Source: Escherichia whittamii (GTDB taxonomy: Bacteria > Pseudomonadota > Gammaproteobacteria > Enterobacterales > Enterobacteriaceae). From it: a stretch of 64,000 bases of DNA. The notes below the pieces were generated by a model. That model saw nothing but the letters and a program-made list of their open reading frames with translations. It had not been told where the DNA came from and did not search any database. The stretch is taken from contig NZ_JACSQI010000003.1 of the NCBI RefSeq assembly GCF_014836715.1, forward strand, positions 3,890 to 67,889, read 5' to 3'. Position 1 is the first letter of the stretch; each line of letters opens with the position of its first letter. Below, piece after piece: positions 23,170-32,744 of the stretch. The position numbers and the translations under genes were made by a program.

Positions 23170-24879
23170 TTATTTCAGCGGCGAGTTTTTACGCTCAATG
23201 CTGTAGCGCTCGAGTTCTTTGTACGGCACCACTTTGCTCTTCTTCTTACGCACATCGACCACGGTCATGCGGTCAGTACAGGAGTAGCAAGGGTCGAGGC
23301 TACCGATAATCAGCGGCGCATCGGAAACGGTGTTGCCGCGCAGCATGTAGCGCAGGGTCGGCCAGTTCGCGTAGGTCGCGGCACGGCAGCGCCAGCGGTA
23401 CAGCTTCTGGTTGTCACCAGTCATGCTCCAGTGGATATCATCGCCACGCGGCGCTTCGGCAAAGCCCAGCGCAAAGCGGTGTGGAATGTAGGTGAATCCT
23501 TCCACCGCCAGCGGGCCGCCTGGCAGGTTGTCCAAGCCGTAGTCGATCATATTGAGCGAGGTAAAGACTTCGTTGATACGCACTTTCAGACGTGAAATAA
23601 CGTCGCAGCCCTGCTCGCTGTGAACTTCCATCGGCAGCAGACCATAACCAACAAACGGGTGATCGGCGCGGGTATCGCGGGCGTGACCGCTGGCGCGAAC
23701 CATCGGGCCGACGTTACTGAAATCACGGGCGATTTCTGGGTCCAGACGGCCAATGCCGACGGTACGCTGTTCCATGTTTGGCGTACTCAGCAGCACATCC
23801 ACCAGCTCCTGCACTTCACGACGCATTTGCTGCGCCAGCTGGCGGGTCTGGATCATGTCATCTTTCAGCAGATCGCGACGAATCCCGCCGATCAAGTTCA
23901 GACCGTAAGTTTTACGCGCCCCGGTAAGGATCTCCGCCATTTTCATGGAGGATTCGCGCACGCGGAAGAACTGCATAAAGCCGGAGTCAAAGCCAGTGAA
24001 GTGGCAGGCGAGGCCAAGGTTGAGCAGATGCGAGTGCAGGCGTTCCACTTCCAGCAGAATGGCGCGGATCATCTGCGCACGCTCTGGCACCTGAATGCCC
24101 ATCGCGTTTTCCACCGACGTGGTGTAGGCGGTGCTGTGGGCGAAGCCACAGATCCCGCACACACGGTCAGAGAGGAACGTCACTTCGTTATACCCCATGC
24201 GGGTTTCCGCCAGTTTTTCCATGCCTCGATGGACATAGAACAGGCGGTAGTCAGCGTCGATAATGTTTTCGCCATCAACGAACAGACGGAAGTGGCCCGG
24301 TTCGTCGGAAGTGACGTGCAGCGGACCAATCGGCACGACGTTGTTTTTCTTGTCACCCAGTTCGTTGATGAACTCGTAGGTTTCAGCATCGGTGGTCGGC
24401 GCCGGACGCTGACGATAATCCATGCTGTCTTTACGCAGCGGGTAGAGTTCATCCGGCCAGTCATCCGGCAGCACCAGGCGCCGTTCATCCGGCAGTCCAA
24501 CCGGAATTAAACCGTACATATCGCGCACTTCACGCTCGCCCCAGACCGCCGCCGGAACGCGCGGTGTCACGGACGGATATTCCGGTTTGTTGGCGTCAAC
24601 TTCAACGCGAACCGTGATCCAACACTTGGTGCCTTTCTCCATCGACAGAACGTAGTAAACGGCGTAATGACCGTTCAGTTTGCGTTCATCGTTACCAAAC
24701 AGCACCGACAGCCAGCCGCCCTGTTTGTAGTAGAGGAATTCCACCACTTCCGGCAGATAGTTCACCTTCACGGTGACAGTCAGCTGATCTTTCGTCTGCC
24801 AGGCGTGGTCCAGCACGACGCCCGGAAATGCCTCATTCAGCGCAGCGAGATAATGTTGACCTAATTTTTCTTCAGACAT
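23170..24879 (-). CDS. hycE: Hydrogenase 3 large subunit HycE (precursor)
   Basis: Carries the [NiFe] site that makes H2 from the electrons of formate. I start at MSEEKLGQHY, giving 569 residues. The first about 170 residues are NuoC-like; the rest is NuoD/large-subunit-like. Nickel ligands lie in CGICGFAHS (about 241-249) and DPCYSCTDR (529-537). The 32 residues after Arg537 are the peptide HycI removes. The gap to hycD is 17 bases. Confidence 0.97.
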   Translation of the reverse strand: MSEEKLGQHYLAALNEAFPGVVLDHAWQTKDQLTVTVKVNYLPEVVEFLYYKQGGWLSVLFGNDERKLNGHYAVYYVLSMEKGTKCWITVRVEVDANKPEYPSVTPRVPAAVWGEREVRDMYGLIPVGLPDERRLVLPDDWPDELYPLRKDSMDYRQRPAPTTDAETYEFINELGDKKNNVVPIGPLHVTSDEPGHFRLFVDGENIIDADYRLFYVHRGMEKLAETRMGYNEVTFLSDRVCGICGFAHSTAYTTSVENAMGIQVPERAQMIRAILLEVERLHSHLLNLGLACHFTGFDSGFMQFFRVRESSMKMAEILTGARKTYGLNLIGGIRRDLLKDDMIQTRQLAQQMRREVQELVDVLLSTPNMEQRTVGIGRLDPEIARDFSNVGPMVRASGHARDTRADHPFVGYGLLPMEVHSEQGCDVISRLKVRINEVFTSLNMIDYGLDNLPGGPLAVEGFTYIPHRFALGFAEAPRGDDIHWSMTGDNQKLYRWRCRAATYANWPTLRYMLRGNTVSDAPLIIGSLDPCYSCTDRMTVVDVRKKKSKVVPYKELERYSIERKNSPLK

Positions 24880-24896
24880 GCTCAAACTCTCTTTAA

Positions 24897-25820
24897 TCAC
24901 GCCGCCAGCAAGGAGACGAACGCTAAAAATGCAAAACCAAAACCAGCCCAGGTAATGCGCGGAGTAATATCAAGACGCAGACGGGCCATGCTGTTTTCGA
25001 ATAGCGCGATAACCAGTACGCCGGCTACCAGTTTGACGATGGCAATCACCAGCGCCAGCAGCAGTCCACCAGCGGTGAAGGTTTCCATTTGTCCCCACGG
25101 AATAAACACTCCGACGAACATCTGCAACACCACCAGTTGTTTCAGGCTGATACCCCATTTCATTACGCCAAAACCGCTACCGCTGTATTCAGAGAGCGGG
25201 CCTTCCTGCAACTCCTGCTCGGCTTCCGCCAGGTCGAACGGCAGTTTGCCCATTTCGATGAAGGTGGCGAATGCACAGGCACAGAGCGCCAGCACCAGCG
25301 GAATGCTCTGGCTCAGAGGCCAGTGATAAACGGTGTCGGTGATGTTGCTGATGTTGGTGGAACCGGCAACCTGCGCGGCGACCCACAGGCCAAGCAGCAA
25401 CATCGGCTCGACCAGCACACCGAGCATTGCTTCACGGCTCGCGCCGATAGCGGTAAACGGGCTGCCAGTATCCAGACCGGAAATGGCAAAGAAGAAACGC
25501 GCGATGGCAAAGAGATACAGTAAGGTGATCAAATCGCCCAGTTGCGGCAGCGGAGAACCGACGGTCACCACTGGCAGCGCGGTAGCGATAGTCAGCATTA
25601 CGCCCACCATCACATACGGCGTCAGGCGGAACACCCAGCCGGAGGCATCCGGGCCAACACTCTGGCGGCCCAGCAGTTTGATAATGTCGCGATACTCCTG
25701 CAACACGCCCGGCCCGCGACGGTTATGCAGACGGGCGCGTGCCACGCGGGTAATACCGGAGAACAGCGGCGCAACGGCAAATAACACCAGCGCCTGAATT
25801 AACGGATATAAAACACTCAT
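24897..25820 (-). CDS. hycD: Formate hydrogenlyase membrane subunit HycD
   Basis: A NuoH-like integral membrane protein that anchors the soluble arm of the complex to the inner membrane. The 307 residues contain about eight hydrophobic segments and the conserved loops RLHNRRGPGVLQEYRDI and LAEAEQELQEGPLSEYSGSGF, which contact the small subunit in complex I relatives. It is separated by two bases from hycC. Confidence 0.96.
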   Translation of the reverse strand: MSVLYPLIQALVLFAVAPLFSGITRVARARLHNRRGPGVLQEYRDIIKLLGRQSVGPDASGWVFRLTPYVMVGVMLTIATALPVVTVGSPLPQLGDLITLLYLFAIARFFFAISGLDTGSPFTAIGASREAMLGVLVEPMLLLGLWVAAQVAGSTNISNITDTVYHWPLSQSIPLVLALCACAFATFIEMGKLPFDLAEAEQELQEGPLSEYSGSGFGVMKWGISLKQLVVLQMFVGVFIPWGQMETFTAGGLLLALVIAIVKLVAGVLVIALFENSMARLRLDITPRITWAGFGFAFLAFVSLLAA

Positions 25821-25822
25821 TC

Positions 25823-27649
25823 TCAGGCTCCTCGTGAAACAATAATCACCACCAGTACCGCCAGTTCAACCAGCGCCATCCGGCGGAACAGCAACGCACT
25901 CCCCTCGCACTGCCAACCCGGCACCAGCGACACCGGATTCAGCCATTTACGCAGTTTCAGCACTGGCGCAAACGCCTGTTTAACCGGCATGGCAAAACCG
26001 TGAGCGGTAATCACCATTGATTTTTCGTGGTCGTAGCCGCACACCCAGGCTGCGCCACGGGAACGTGACGGCAGACGGTCGCCTTTGCAAATCGCCATGA
26101 TGATGAATGGCAGCAGCGGGCAGGCAATCAGCAGCAGTGTGATCATCGGTTGAGAAACGGTGGTGTTGGCAGGCTCCAGCGGCAGAGGTACAGCAGCCGA
26201 CAGCATTGGCAGCAACCACGGCGCAGCAACACCGCCAATCACGCAGCAAATCGCCAGTGCCACCACGCTGATGCTCATCAGGAGCGGCGCACAGGTGGCG
26301 TTTTCGGCTTCTTTGGTACGCGGTGCGCCAAGGAAAGTGACGCCATAGACTTTCGCCATACACATCACCGCCAGCGCCCCGGTAATCGCCAGACCCACGG
26401 CGAGCAGCGGCCCCAGCAGACGGGCAACGAAGGTCCCGCTATTACTCAGTTTGAAGAAGGACTGGTAGATAACCCATTCACCAGCAAAACCGTTCAGCGG
26501 CGGCAGCGCAGCCATTGCCATCAGCCCGACTAGCATGGCGATAGAGATAACCGGCATTTTCTTGCCAATACCACCCAGTTTTTCGATATCGCGATGACCG
26601 GTACGGAACCAGACACTCCCCGCCCCAAGGAACAGTACGCTTTTGAACAGGCTATGGTTAAGCAGATGGTACAGACCACCGACCAGGCCAAGAGCAATCA
26701 GCGCCGGTTGTTCGAGCGCAATACCCGTTACACCCGCGCCCAGTCCCAGCAGGATGATGCCGATATTTTCCAGTGTGTGGTAAGCCAGCAGACGCTGGAT
26801 ATTGTGCTCCATCAGCGCATACAGACCGCCGACGAACGCAGTGATCATGCCGAGCACCAGCAGCGCAATTCCCCACCACAGCGGCGCATTACCGCCCAGC
26901 AGAGACAGAGTTAAAATACCCAGCAGTCCGATTTTCATCACCACCGTGGAAAACAGCGCCGCAGCTGGCGCAGAGGCGTTAGCATGAGCCTGCGGCACCC
27001 AGCCGTGCAGCGGGATAATCCCGGCCAGCAGGCCAAAACCAATCACGCCGAGCAGCCAGATATCGGAACCGAGCGGCAGTTGCTGCACACGCATATCCAG
27101 CAGGCGCAGATCCAGCGTGCCGTAACGCTGCCAGACCAGCCAGCAGGCAATCGCCAGCAGTAAAGTACCGAGGCGTCCCAGCGCAAACCACAGTTTGCCC
27201 TCTTTGCTGTTGCTGGTGAGGAACACCGCGCACAGAGCCATGATTTCAGCCATTACCACTAACATGCCCAGGTTGCTGGCGATGACGGCACACACGGCGG
27301 CAGCCATCAACATATTGATCTGCAAGCCGTTGCATTTCACCTGCGCATGGCGATGCCAGTCAATGTTGTAGAGGCTGACAAACAGACCGCACAGGCCGAG
27401 GGTAATCAGCCAAATCGCGTTAAGCGGAGAGATTTGAATATCGAAACTCACCAGCGAAAGCGCGCCGCTCACGCCAACCGCGCCAGTCAGCACGGTGAAA
27501 CCCGCGGCTGCCGTGTACACGCTACCGACTGCGCCGCCAATTCCGGCAATCCAGCCACTTAGTGCCTTATGAAAAGAAAAGAGAAATGCCAGAACAGCGG
27601 CGGCGGCAAACCACGCCACGCCGCTATTGATCAGTGAAATTGCGCTCAT
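25823..27649 (-). CDS. hycC: Formate hydrogenlyase membrane subunit HycC
   Basis: A NuoL/NuoN-type antiporter-like membrane protein of 608 residues with some 14 to 16 transmembrane helices. The conserved proton-channel segments are visible, such as GIIPLHGWVPQAHANASAPAAALFSTVVMK (in two parts around residue 215) and LLAYHTLENIGIILLG. It pairs with HycD as the membrane arm of formate hydrogenlyase. It overlaps hycB by four bases. Confidence 0.96.
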   Translation of the reverse strand: MSAISLINSGVAWFAAAAVLAFLFSFHKALSGWIAGIGGAVGSVYTAAAGFTVLTGAVGVSGALSLVSFDIQISPLNAIWLITLGLCGLFVSLYNIDWHRHAQVKCNGLQINMLMAAAVCAVIASNLGMLVVMAEIMALCAVFLTSNSKEGKLWFALGRLGTLLLAIACWLVWQRYGTLDLRLLDMRVQQLPLGSDIWLLGVIGFGLLAGIIPLHGWVPQAHANASAPAAALFSTVVMKIGLLGILTLSLLGGNAPLWWGIALLVLGMITAFVGGLYALMEHNIQRLLAYHTLENIGIILLGLGAGVTGIALEQPALIALGLVGGLYHLLNHSLFKSVLFLGAGSVWFRTGHRDIEKLGGIGKKMPVISIAMLVGLMAMAALPPLNGFAGEWVIYQSFFKLSNSGTFVARLLGPLLAVGLAITGALAVMCMAKVYGVTFLGAPRTKEAENATCAPLLMSISVVALAICCVIGGVAAPWLLPMLSAAVPLPLEPANTTVSQPMITLLLIACPLLPFIIMAICKGDRLPSRSRGAAWVCGYDHEKSMVITAHGFAMPVKQAFAPVLKLRKWLNPVSLVPGWQCEGSALLFRRMALVELAVLVVIIVSRGA

Positions 27650-28257
27650 TTAGCCTCTCCACTTTGAGCCTGCTGAAACAAGGTGAGATCGCCAAAGTCC
27701 GTGTTAAAGGTCAGCTCACGCTTACGTTTGCTGACGCGGGCGATATCGGTGTTATCCACCAGATGCAGGGCTTTGGTTGGGCACATCCGCACACAGGCCG
27801 GGCCTTGTTCATCAAAGCTACAAAGGTCACATTTGACGGCGATAGCGCGAATACCCGGCACCCAGTCAAGCAGCGTGCTGACACGCGCCGGAGCAGGCGG
27901 TGCCGGTGGCGCTTTCGGGGTATTGGCATTTGCCGGAATATCCAGCGGACGGCTGCCGGAAAACTCAATGGCGCCAAACGGGCAGGCGATGCCGCACAGT
28001 TTGCAGCTTACGCACAGACTTTCATTCAGCTGGACTGCACCATCAACACGAGTGATAGCGTTAACCGGGCAGACTACCGCACAGGGCGCATCTTCACAGT
28101 GGTGACAGAGCTGCGGCGCAGATTCTTTATCATTAAGCATCACTCTCAGGCGCGGCATAGACTGAAGGCCGTGCTGGCGATGCGTCTCTGAACAGGCGGC
28201 CTCACAGGTGTGGCAGCCGATACAGAGCGTGGAGTCAGCAATTACAAAACGATTCAC
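27646..28257 (-). CDS. hycB: Formate hydrogenlyase electron carrier HycB
   Basis: A 203-residue polyferredoxin that brings electrons from formate dehydrogenase H (FdhF) to the hydrogenase. Four cluster motifs are visible: CIGCHTCEAAC, CHHCEDAPCAVVC, CVSCKLCGIAC and CDLCSFDEQGPACVRMC. It resembles HydN throughout. A 124-base gap with FhlA palindromes separates it from hycA; it then leads the compact hycBCDEFGHI run. Confidence 0.97.
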   Translation of the reverse strand: MNRFVIADSTLCIGCHTCEAACSETHRQHGLQSMPRLRVMLNDKESAPQLCHHCEDAPCAVVCPVNAITRVDGAVQLNESLCVSCKLCGIACPFGAIEFSGSRPLDIPANANTPKAPPAPPAPARVSTLLDWVPGIRAIAVKCDLCSFDEQGPACVRMCPTKALHLVDNTDIARVSKRKRELTFNTDFGDLTLFQQAQSGEAK

Positions 28258-28276
28258 CGGGCATTCCTCAGGTGAT

Positions 28277-28321
28277 TGTCATTTTTGACGAAAACATGCC
28301 GATAAAATGTCATTTTCGACA
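28277..28321. promoter_or_regulatory. FhlA-type sites between hycA and hycB
   Basis: TGTCATTTTTGACG (28277-28290) and TGTCATTTTCGACA (28308-28321) are two copies of one imperfect palindrome, repeated at a 31-base spacing. An intergenic FhlA-binding region between hycA and hycB is known for E. coli; the sequence fits that. Confidence 0.75.
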
Positions 28322-28381
28322 CTCATCGACACGCCCATCCCCAAACAGGCATGACGCCTGCAAAACAGACAAAGCTTCAGC

Positions 28382-28843
28382 TCATGCTGCTGAACTTTGT
28401 CCCTTTACCAGTTGGCTTAAACTCACCGGCGTATTGTTCTCAATGGCGGTGTATAAGCTGTCGTAAACACCAGCGATTTTTTCGAGATAGTGTTCCAGAA
28501 CCTGTTCTCGATTACGGATGTTGACCTTGCCATCAATCATGCCGTCAATACTTAACTGAGCCTGTGCTATCCGCTGTTTATCTTCACCGTCTTTCGTTTC
28601 GACGTAGTACTCGATGGTGTGGCTGTTAAAACCATCCGCCAGGGTGACGTAAATGCGAAAATGTTCAAAAAGTACGAAACAGAGTTCTTTATCTGGCGCG
28701 CAGCTCATGGCGTGGTGCAGGCGCGCTTTTGATAACGTGATCCCCTGAACCAGCGAATTGCAGTAGATATGCCACTGGTCCTGTAGGCGACGATGCCGCT
28801 GTGCGATGTAATCGGCTTTCTCGCTTATTTCCCAAATAGTCAT
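28382..28843 (-). CDS. hycA: Formate hydrogenlyase regulatory protein HycA
   Basis: HycA counteracts FhlA and lowers expression of the formate regulon. The 153-residue protein is soluble, with no helix-turn-helix that I can see, so it probably acts on FhlA itself or on formate supply. It is the promoter-proximal gene of the hyc operon, behind a strong -24/-12 element, which places it in negative feedback. Confidence 0.96.
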   Translation of the reverse strand: MTIWEISEKADYIAQRHRRLQDQWHIYCNSLVQGITLSKARLHHAMSCAPDKELCFVLFEHFRIYVTLADGFNSHTIEYYVETKDGEDKQRIAQAQLSIDGMIDGKVNIRNREQVLEHYLEKIAGVYDSLYTAIENNTPVSLSQLVKGQSSAA

Positions 28844-28880
28844 TGTCAGGTTACCCGTTTAACAGAGATGCCTGCCCTTA

Positions 28881-28896
28881 AGCATTTTCTGTGCCA
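28881..28896 (-). promoter_or_regulatory. Sigma-54 promoter of the hyc operon
   Basis: The reverse strand reads TGGCACAGAAAATGCT, a near-perfect -24/-12 element. It stands 37 bases upstream of the hycA start and faces away from hypA. Confidence 0.9.
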
Positions 28897-28936
28897 ATTT
28901 TTATCTTATTGTTATTTATGTGTTTTCCATAAAATA

Positions 28937-28974
28937 GTCGACTTTCGACGCCATGACGACGTGTCATTTCGACA
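28937..28974. promoter_or_regulatory. FhlA enhancer sites between hycA and hypA
   Basis: GTCGACTTTCGAC (28937-28949) and TGTCATTTCGACA (28962-28974) lie between the two divergent sigma-54 promoters and share the TGTC/CGAC pattern of the other FhlA-type sites in this window. They can serve hycA and hypA at once. Confidence 0.75.
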
Positions 28975-29009
28975 TCATCGACATTGTTCACATCAGGGAT
29001 AATCAACAC

Positions 29010-29025
29010 TGGCATAATTATTGCT
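29010..29025 (+). promoter_or_regulatory. Sigma-54 promoter of the hyp operon
   Basis: TGGCATAATTATTGCT matches the -24/-12 consensus with the proper spacing. It is 31 bases upstream of the hypA ATG. Confidence 0.87.
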
Positions 29026-29055
29026 TGTCACGGGCAACAGTTAATGGGAGGCGAT

Positions 29056-29406
29056 ATGCACGAAATAACCCTCTGCCAACGGGCACTGGAATTGATTGAA
29101 CAACAGGCCGCAAAGCACGGCGCAAAACGCGTAACTGGGGTCTGGCTCAAAATTGGCGCATTTTCTTGTGTCGAAACCAGCTCTCTTGCCTTTTGTTTTG
29201 ATCTGGTTTGCCGTGGCAGCGTGGCAGAAGGTTGTAAACTGCACCTCGAAGAACAAGAGGCCGAATGCTGGTGTGAAACATGCCAGCAATATGTGACGCT
29301 ACTGACCCAGCGCGTCCGCCGCTGTCCACAGTGTCATGGCGACATGCTGCGCATTGTGGCAGACGACGGTTTACAGATTCGGCGGATAGAAATAGACCAG
29401 GAGTGA
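29056..29406 (+). CDS. hypA: Hydrogenase nickel incorporation protein HypA
   Basis: Delivers nickel to the HycE precursor. I start at the ATG giving MHEITLCQR, 116 residues, after GGGAGGCGAT; the Met1-His2-Glu3 nickel site needs this start. The zinc site is CETC...CPQC. Three bases separate it from hypB. First gene of hypABCDE. Confidence 0.96.
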   Translation: MHEITLCQRALELIEQQAAKHGAKRVTGVWLKIGAFSCVETSSLAFCFDLVCRGSVAEGCKLHLEEQEAECWCETCQQYVTLLTQRVRRCPQCHGDMLRIVADDGLQIRRIEIDQE

Positions 29407-29409
29407 GCG

Positions 29410-30282
29410 ATGTGTACAACATGCGGTTGCGGTGAAGGCAACCTGTATATCGAGGGTGATGAACATAACCCTCATTCCGCGTTTCGTAGCGCACCTTTTG
29501 CCCCGGCGGCACGGCCGAAGATGAAAATCACCGGCATTAAAGCGCCTGAATTTACCCCCAGCCAGACCGAAGAAGGCGACCTGCATTATGGTCACGGTGA
29601 AGCTGGCACTCACGCGCCGGGTATGAGCCAGCGTCGGATGCTGGAAGTCGAAATTGACGTGCTGGACAAAAACAACCGTCTGGCTGAACGCAACCGCGCG
29701 CGCTTTGCTGCCCGTAATCAACTGGTGCTCAACCTGGTATCCAGTCCTGGTTCCGGTAAAACCACGCTGCTGACTGAAACCTTAATGCGCCTGAAAGATA
29801 GCGTTCCGTGTGCGGTGATTGAAGGCGACCAGCAAACCGTGAACGATGCCGCCCGCATTCGCGCTACCGGCACACCAGCGATTCAGGTGAATACCGGTAA
29901 AGGCTGCCATCTTGATGCCCAGATGATTGCTGATGCCGCTCCGCGCCTGCCACTGGACGATAACGGCATTCTGTTTATCGAAAACGTTGGTAACCTCGTA
30001 TGCCCGGCCAGTTTCGATCTGGGTGAAAAACATAAAGTGGCGGTGCTCTCGGTCACTGAGGGTGAAGATAAGCCGCTGAAATATCCGCATATGTTTGCCG
30101 CCGCCTCACTGATGCTGCTCAACAAAGTTGATTTGCTGCCGTATCTCAACTTTGACGTTCAGAAGTGCATCGCCTGCGCCCGCGAAGTGAACCCAGAAAT
30201 TGAAATCATCCTCATTTCCGCTACCAGCGGCGAAGGGATGGACCAGTGGCTGAACTGGCTGGAGGCACAGCGATGTGCATAG
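29410..30282 (+). CDS. hypB: Hydrogenase nickel GTPase HypB
   Basis: GTP-dependent nickel-insertion factor. The 290 residues begin with [11 protein letters not shown], the high-affinity nickel motif of E. coli HypB. They continue with a G domain: Walker [12 protein letters not shown] (about 113-123), [15 protein letters not shown] at the metal-linked switch, and LNKVDLL for guanine recognition. It overlaps hypC by 10 bases. Confidence 0.97.
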   Translation: MCTTCGCGEGNLYIEGDEHNPHSAFRSAPFAPAARPKMKITGIKAPEFTPSQTEEGDLHYGHGEAGTHAPGMSQRRMLEVEIDVLDKNNRLAERNRARFAARNQLVLNLVSSPGSGKTTLLTETLMRLKDSVPCAVIEGDQQTVNDAARIRATGTPAIQVNTGKGCHLDAQMIADAAPRLPLDDNGILFIENVGNLVCPASFDLGEKHKVAVLSVTEGEDKPLKYPHMFAAASLMLLNKVDLLPYLNFDVQKCIACAREVNPEIEIILISATSGEGMDQWLNWLEAQRCA

Positions 30283-30545
30283 GCGTTCCTGGCCAGATTC
30301 GCACCATTGACGGCAACCAGGCGAAAGTCGACGTCTGCGGCATTCAGCGCGATGTCGACCTAACGCTAGTCGGCAGTTGCGATGAAAACGGTCAGCCGCG
30401 CGTAGGCCAGTGGGTACTGGTCCACGTTGGTTTTGCCATGAGCGTAATTAATGAAGCCGAAGCGCGGGACACTCTCGATGCCTTACAAAATATGTTTGAC
30501 GTTGAGCCGGATGTCGGCGCGCTGTTGTATGGCGAGGAAAAATAA
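30273..30545 (+). CDS. hypC: Hydrogenase maturation chaperone HypC
   Basis: A small chaperone that carries the Fe(CN)2CO unit from HypD to the large subunit and keeps HycE open for nickel. The start is set by the essential Cys2, giving MCIGVPGQI and 90 residues; a nine-codon longer frame would destroy that N-terminus. It overlaps hypB and shares TAATG with hypD. Confidence 0.96.
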   Translation: MCIGVPGQIRTIDGNQAKVDVCGIQRDVDLTLVGSCDENGQPRVGQWVLVHVGFAMSVINEAEARDTLDALQNMFDVEPDVGALLYGEEK

Positions 30546-31666
30546 TGCGTTTTGTTGATGAATATCGCGCGCCGGAACAGGTGATGCAGTTAATTGAGCA
30601 TCTGCGCGAACGTGCTTCACATCTTTCATACACTGCCGACCGCCCGCTGCGCATTATGGAAGTATGCGGCGGTCATACCCACGCCATCTTTAAATTCGGC
30701 CTGGACCAATTACTGCCTGAAAATGTTGAGTTTATCCACGGACCTGGTTGCCCGGTGTGTGTACTGCCAATGGGCAGAATCGACACCTGCGTGGAGATTG
30801 CCAGCCATCCGGAAGTGATTTTCTGTACCTTTGGCGACGCCATGCGCGTACCGGGGAAACAGGGATCGCTGTTGCAGGCAAAAGCACGCGGTGCCGATGT
30901 GCGCATCGTCTACTCGCCAATGGATGCGTTGAAACTGGCGCAGGAGAACCCAACCCGCAAAGTGGTGTTCTTCGGCTTAGGGTTTGAAACCACCATGCCG
31001 ACCACGGCTATCACTCTGCAACAGGCAAAAGCCCGCGATGTGCAGAACTTTTACTTTTTCTGTCAGCATATTACGCTGATCCCTACGCTGCGCAGTTTGC
31101 TGGAACAACCCGATAACGGCATCGACGCGTTTCTCGCGCCGGGTCACGTCAGTATGGTGATTGGCACCGACGCCTATAATTTTATCGCCAGTGATTTTCA
31201 TCGTCCTCTGGTGGTCGCTGGATTCGAACCACTTGATCTACTGCAAGGCGTGGTGATGCTGGTGGAGCAGAAAATAGCGGACCACAGCAAGGTTGAGAAT
31301 CAGTACCGGCGGGTGGTGCCAGATGCGGGTAATTTGCTGGCACAACAGGCGATTGCTGACGTCTTCTGCGTCAATGGCGACAGCGAATGGCGCGGCCTTG
31401 GGGTGATCGAATCTTCTGGCGTGCACCTGACGCCGGATTATCAACGATTCGATGCCGAAGCCCATTTCCGCCCGGCACCGCAGCAGGTTTGCGATGACCC
31501 GCGCGCACGTTGTGGTGAAGTATTGACCGGCAAATGTAAGCCGCATCAATGCCCGCTGTTTGGTAACACTTGTAATCCTCAAACCGCGTTCGGCGCACTT
31601 ATGGTTTCCTCCGAAGGAGCATGTGCCGCATGGTATCAGTATCGTCAGCAGGAGAGTGAAGCGTGA
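30545..31666 (+). CDS. hypD: Hydrogenase maturation protein HypD
   Basis: A [4Fe-4S] protein that, with HypC, is the scaffold on which the iron receives its CN and CO ligands. The 373 residues contain the conserved VCGGHTHAIFK, GPGCPVCVLP, GFETTMPTTA and C-terminal cysteine-rich region CKPHQCPLFGNTC. It overlaps hypC by one base and hypE by four. Confidence 0.97.
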   Translation: MRFVDEYRAPEQVMQLIEHLRERASHLSYTADRPLRIMEVCGGHTHAIFKFGLDQLLPENVEFIHGPGCPVCVLPMGRIDTCVEIASHPEVIFCTFGDAMRVPGKQGSLLQAKARGADVRIVYSPMDALKLAQENPTRKVVFFGLGFETTMPTTAITLQQAKARDVQNFYFFCQHITLIPTLRSLLEQPDNGIDAFLAPGHVSMVIGTDAYNFIASDFHRPLVVAGFEPLDLLQGVVMLVEQKIADHSKVENQYRRVVPDAGNLLAQQAIADVFCVNGDSEWRGLGVIESSGVHLTPDYQRFDAEAHFRPAPQQVCDDPRARCGEVLTGKCKPHQCPLFGNTCNPQTAFGALMVSSEGACAAWYQYRQQESEA

Positions 31667-32673
31667 ATAATATCCAACTCGCCCACGGCAGCGGCGGCCA
31701 GGCGATGCAGCAATTAATCAACAGCCTGTTTATGGAGGCGTTTGCTAATCCGTGGCTGGCAGAACAGGAAGATCAGGCACGTCTTGACCTGGCGCAATTA
31801 ATGGCAGAAGGCGACCGTCTGGCGTTCTCTACCGACAGCTACGTCATTGACCCGCTGTTCTTCCCTGGGGGAAATATTGGCAAGTTGGCAATTTGCGGTA
31901 CGGCCAATGACGTTGCGGTCAGCGGCGCTATCCCACGCTATCTCTCCTGTGGATTTATCCTTGAAGAAGGATTACCGATGGAGACGCTGAAAGCGGTAGT
32001 TACCAGCATGGCAGAAACCGCCCGTGCGGCAGGAATCTCCATCGTCACTGGCGATACTAAAGTAGTACAGCGTGGGGCGGCGGATAAACTGTTTATCAAT
32101 ACTGCCGGCATGGGTGCGATCCCGGCGAATATTCACTGGGGAGCACAAACGCTTACCGCAGGCGATGTTCTGCTGGTTAGCGGTACGCTCGGCGACCACG
32201 GGGCAACTATCCTTAACCTGCGCGAGCAGCTGGGGCTGGACGGCGAACTGGTCAGCGATTGCGCAGTGCTGACGCCGCTGATTCAGACGCTGCGCGACAT
32301 TCCCGGTGTGAAAGCGCTGCGCGATGCTACCCGTGGTGGAGTGAACGCGGTAGTTCATGAGTTCGCGGCAACCTGTGGTTGCGGTATTGAACTTTCAGAA
32401 GCAGCGCTGCCGGTTAAACCTGCCGTGCGTGGCGTTTGCGAATTGCTGGGACTGGACGCCCTCAACTTTGCCAACGAAGGTAAGCTGGTGATTGCCGTAG
32501 AGCGTAACGCGGCAGAGCAAGTGCTGGCGGCGCTGCGTTCCCACCCACTGGGACAAGATGCGGCATTAATTGGCGAAGTGGTTGAGCGTAAAGGTGTTCG
32601 TCTCGCTGGACTTTATGGCGTGAAACGAACTCTCGATCTACCACATGCCGAACCGCTACCTCGTATATGCTAA
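31663..32673 (+). CDS. hypE: Hydrogenase maturation dehydratase HypE
   Basis: Dehydrates the carbamoyl group that HypF puts on its C-terminal cysteine, forming a thiocyanate for transfer to iron. The 336 residues have the PurM-like ATP-binding fold (AHGSGGQAMQQLI, FSTDSYVIDPLFFPGGNIGKLA in two parts) and end in PRIC, the essential Cys336. The start codon is GTG, within the hypD stop overlap (GTGA), preceded by GGAGAG. Confidence 0.97.
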   Translation: MNNIQLAHGSGGQAMQQLINSLFMEAFANPWLAEQEDQARLDLAQLMAEGDRLAFSTDSYVIDPLFFPGGNIGKLAICGTANDVAVSGAIPRYLSCGFILEEGLPMETLKAVVTSMAETARAAGISIVTGDTKVVQRGAADKLFINTAGMGAIPANIHWGAQTLTAGDVLLVSGTLGDHGATILNLREQLGLDGELVSDCAVLTPLIQTLRDIPGVKALRDATRGGVNAVVHEFAATCGCGIELSEAALPVKPAVRGVCELLGLDALNFANEGKLVIAVERNAAEQVLAALRSHPLGQDAALIGEVVERKGVRLAGLYGVKRTLDLPHAEPLPRIC

Positions 32674-32744
32674 TAAAAATATAGCCCCTGGAATTTGTCA
32701 TTTACCTTTTGCACCGCTTAGCGGTGCTTTCCTGGAAGAACAAC

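Noticed and set aside
23620-24510. A 296-residue open frame opposite hycE
   Set aside because: Antisense to the conserved hydrogenase large subunit, His- and Arg-rich, with no recognisable domain; a shadow of hycE codon use.
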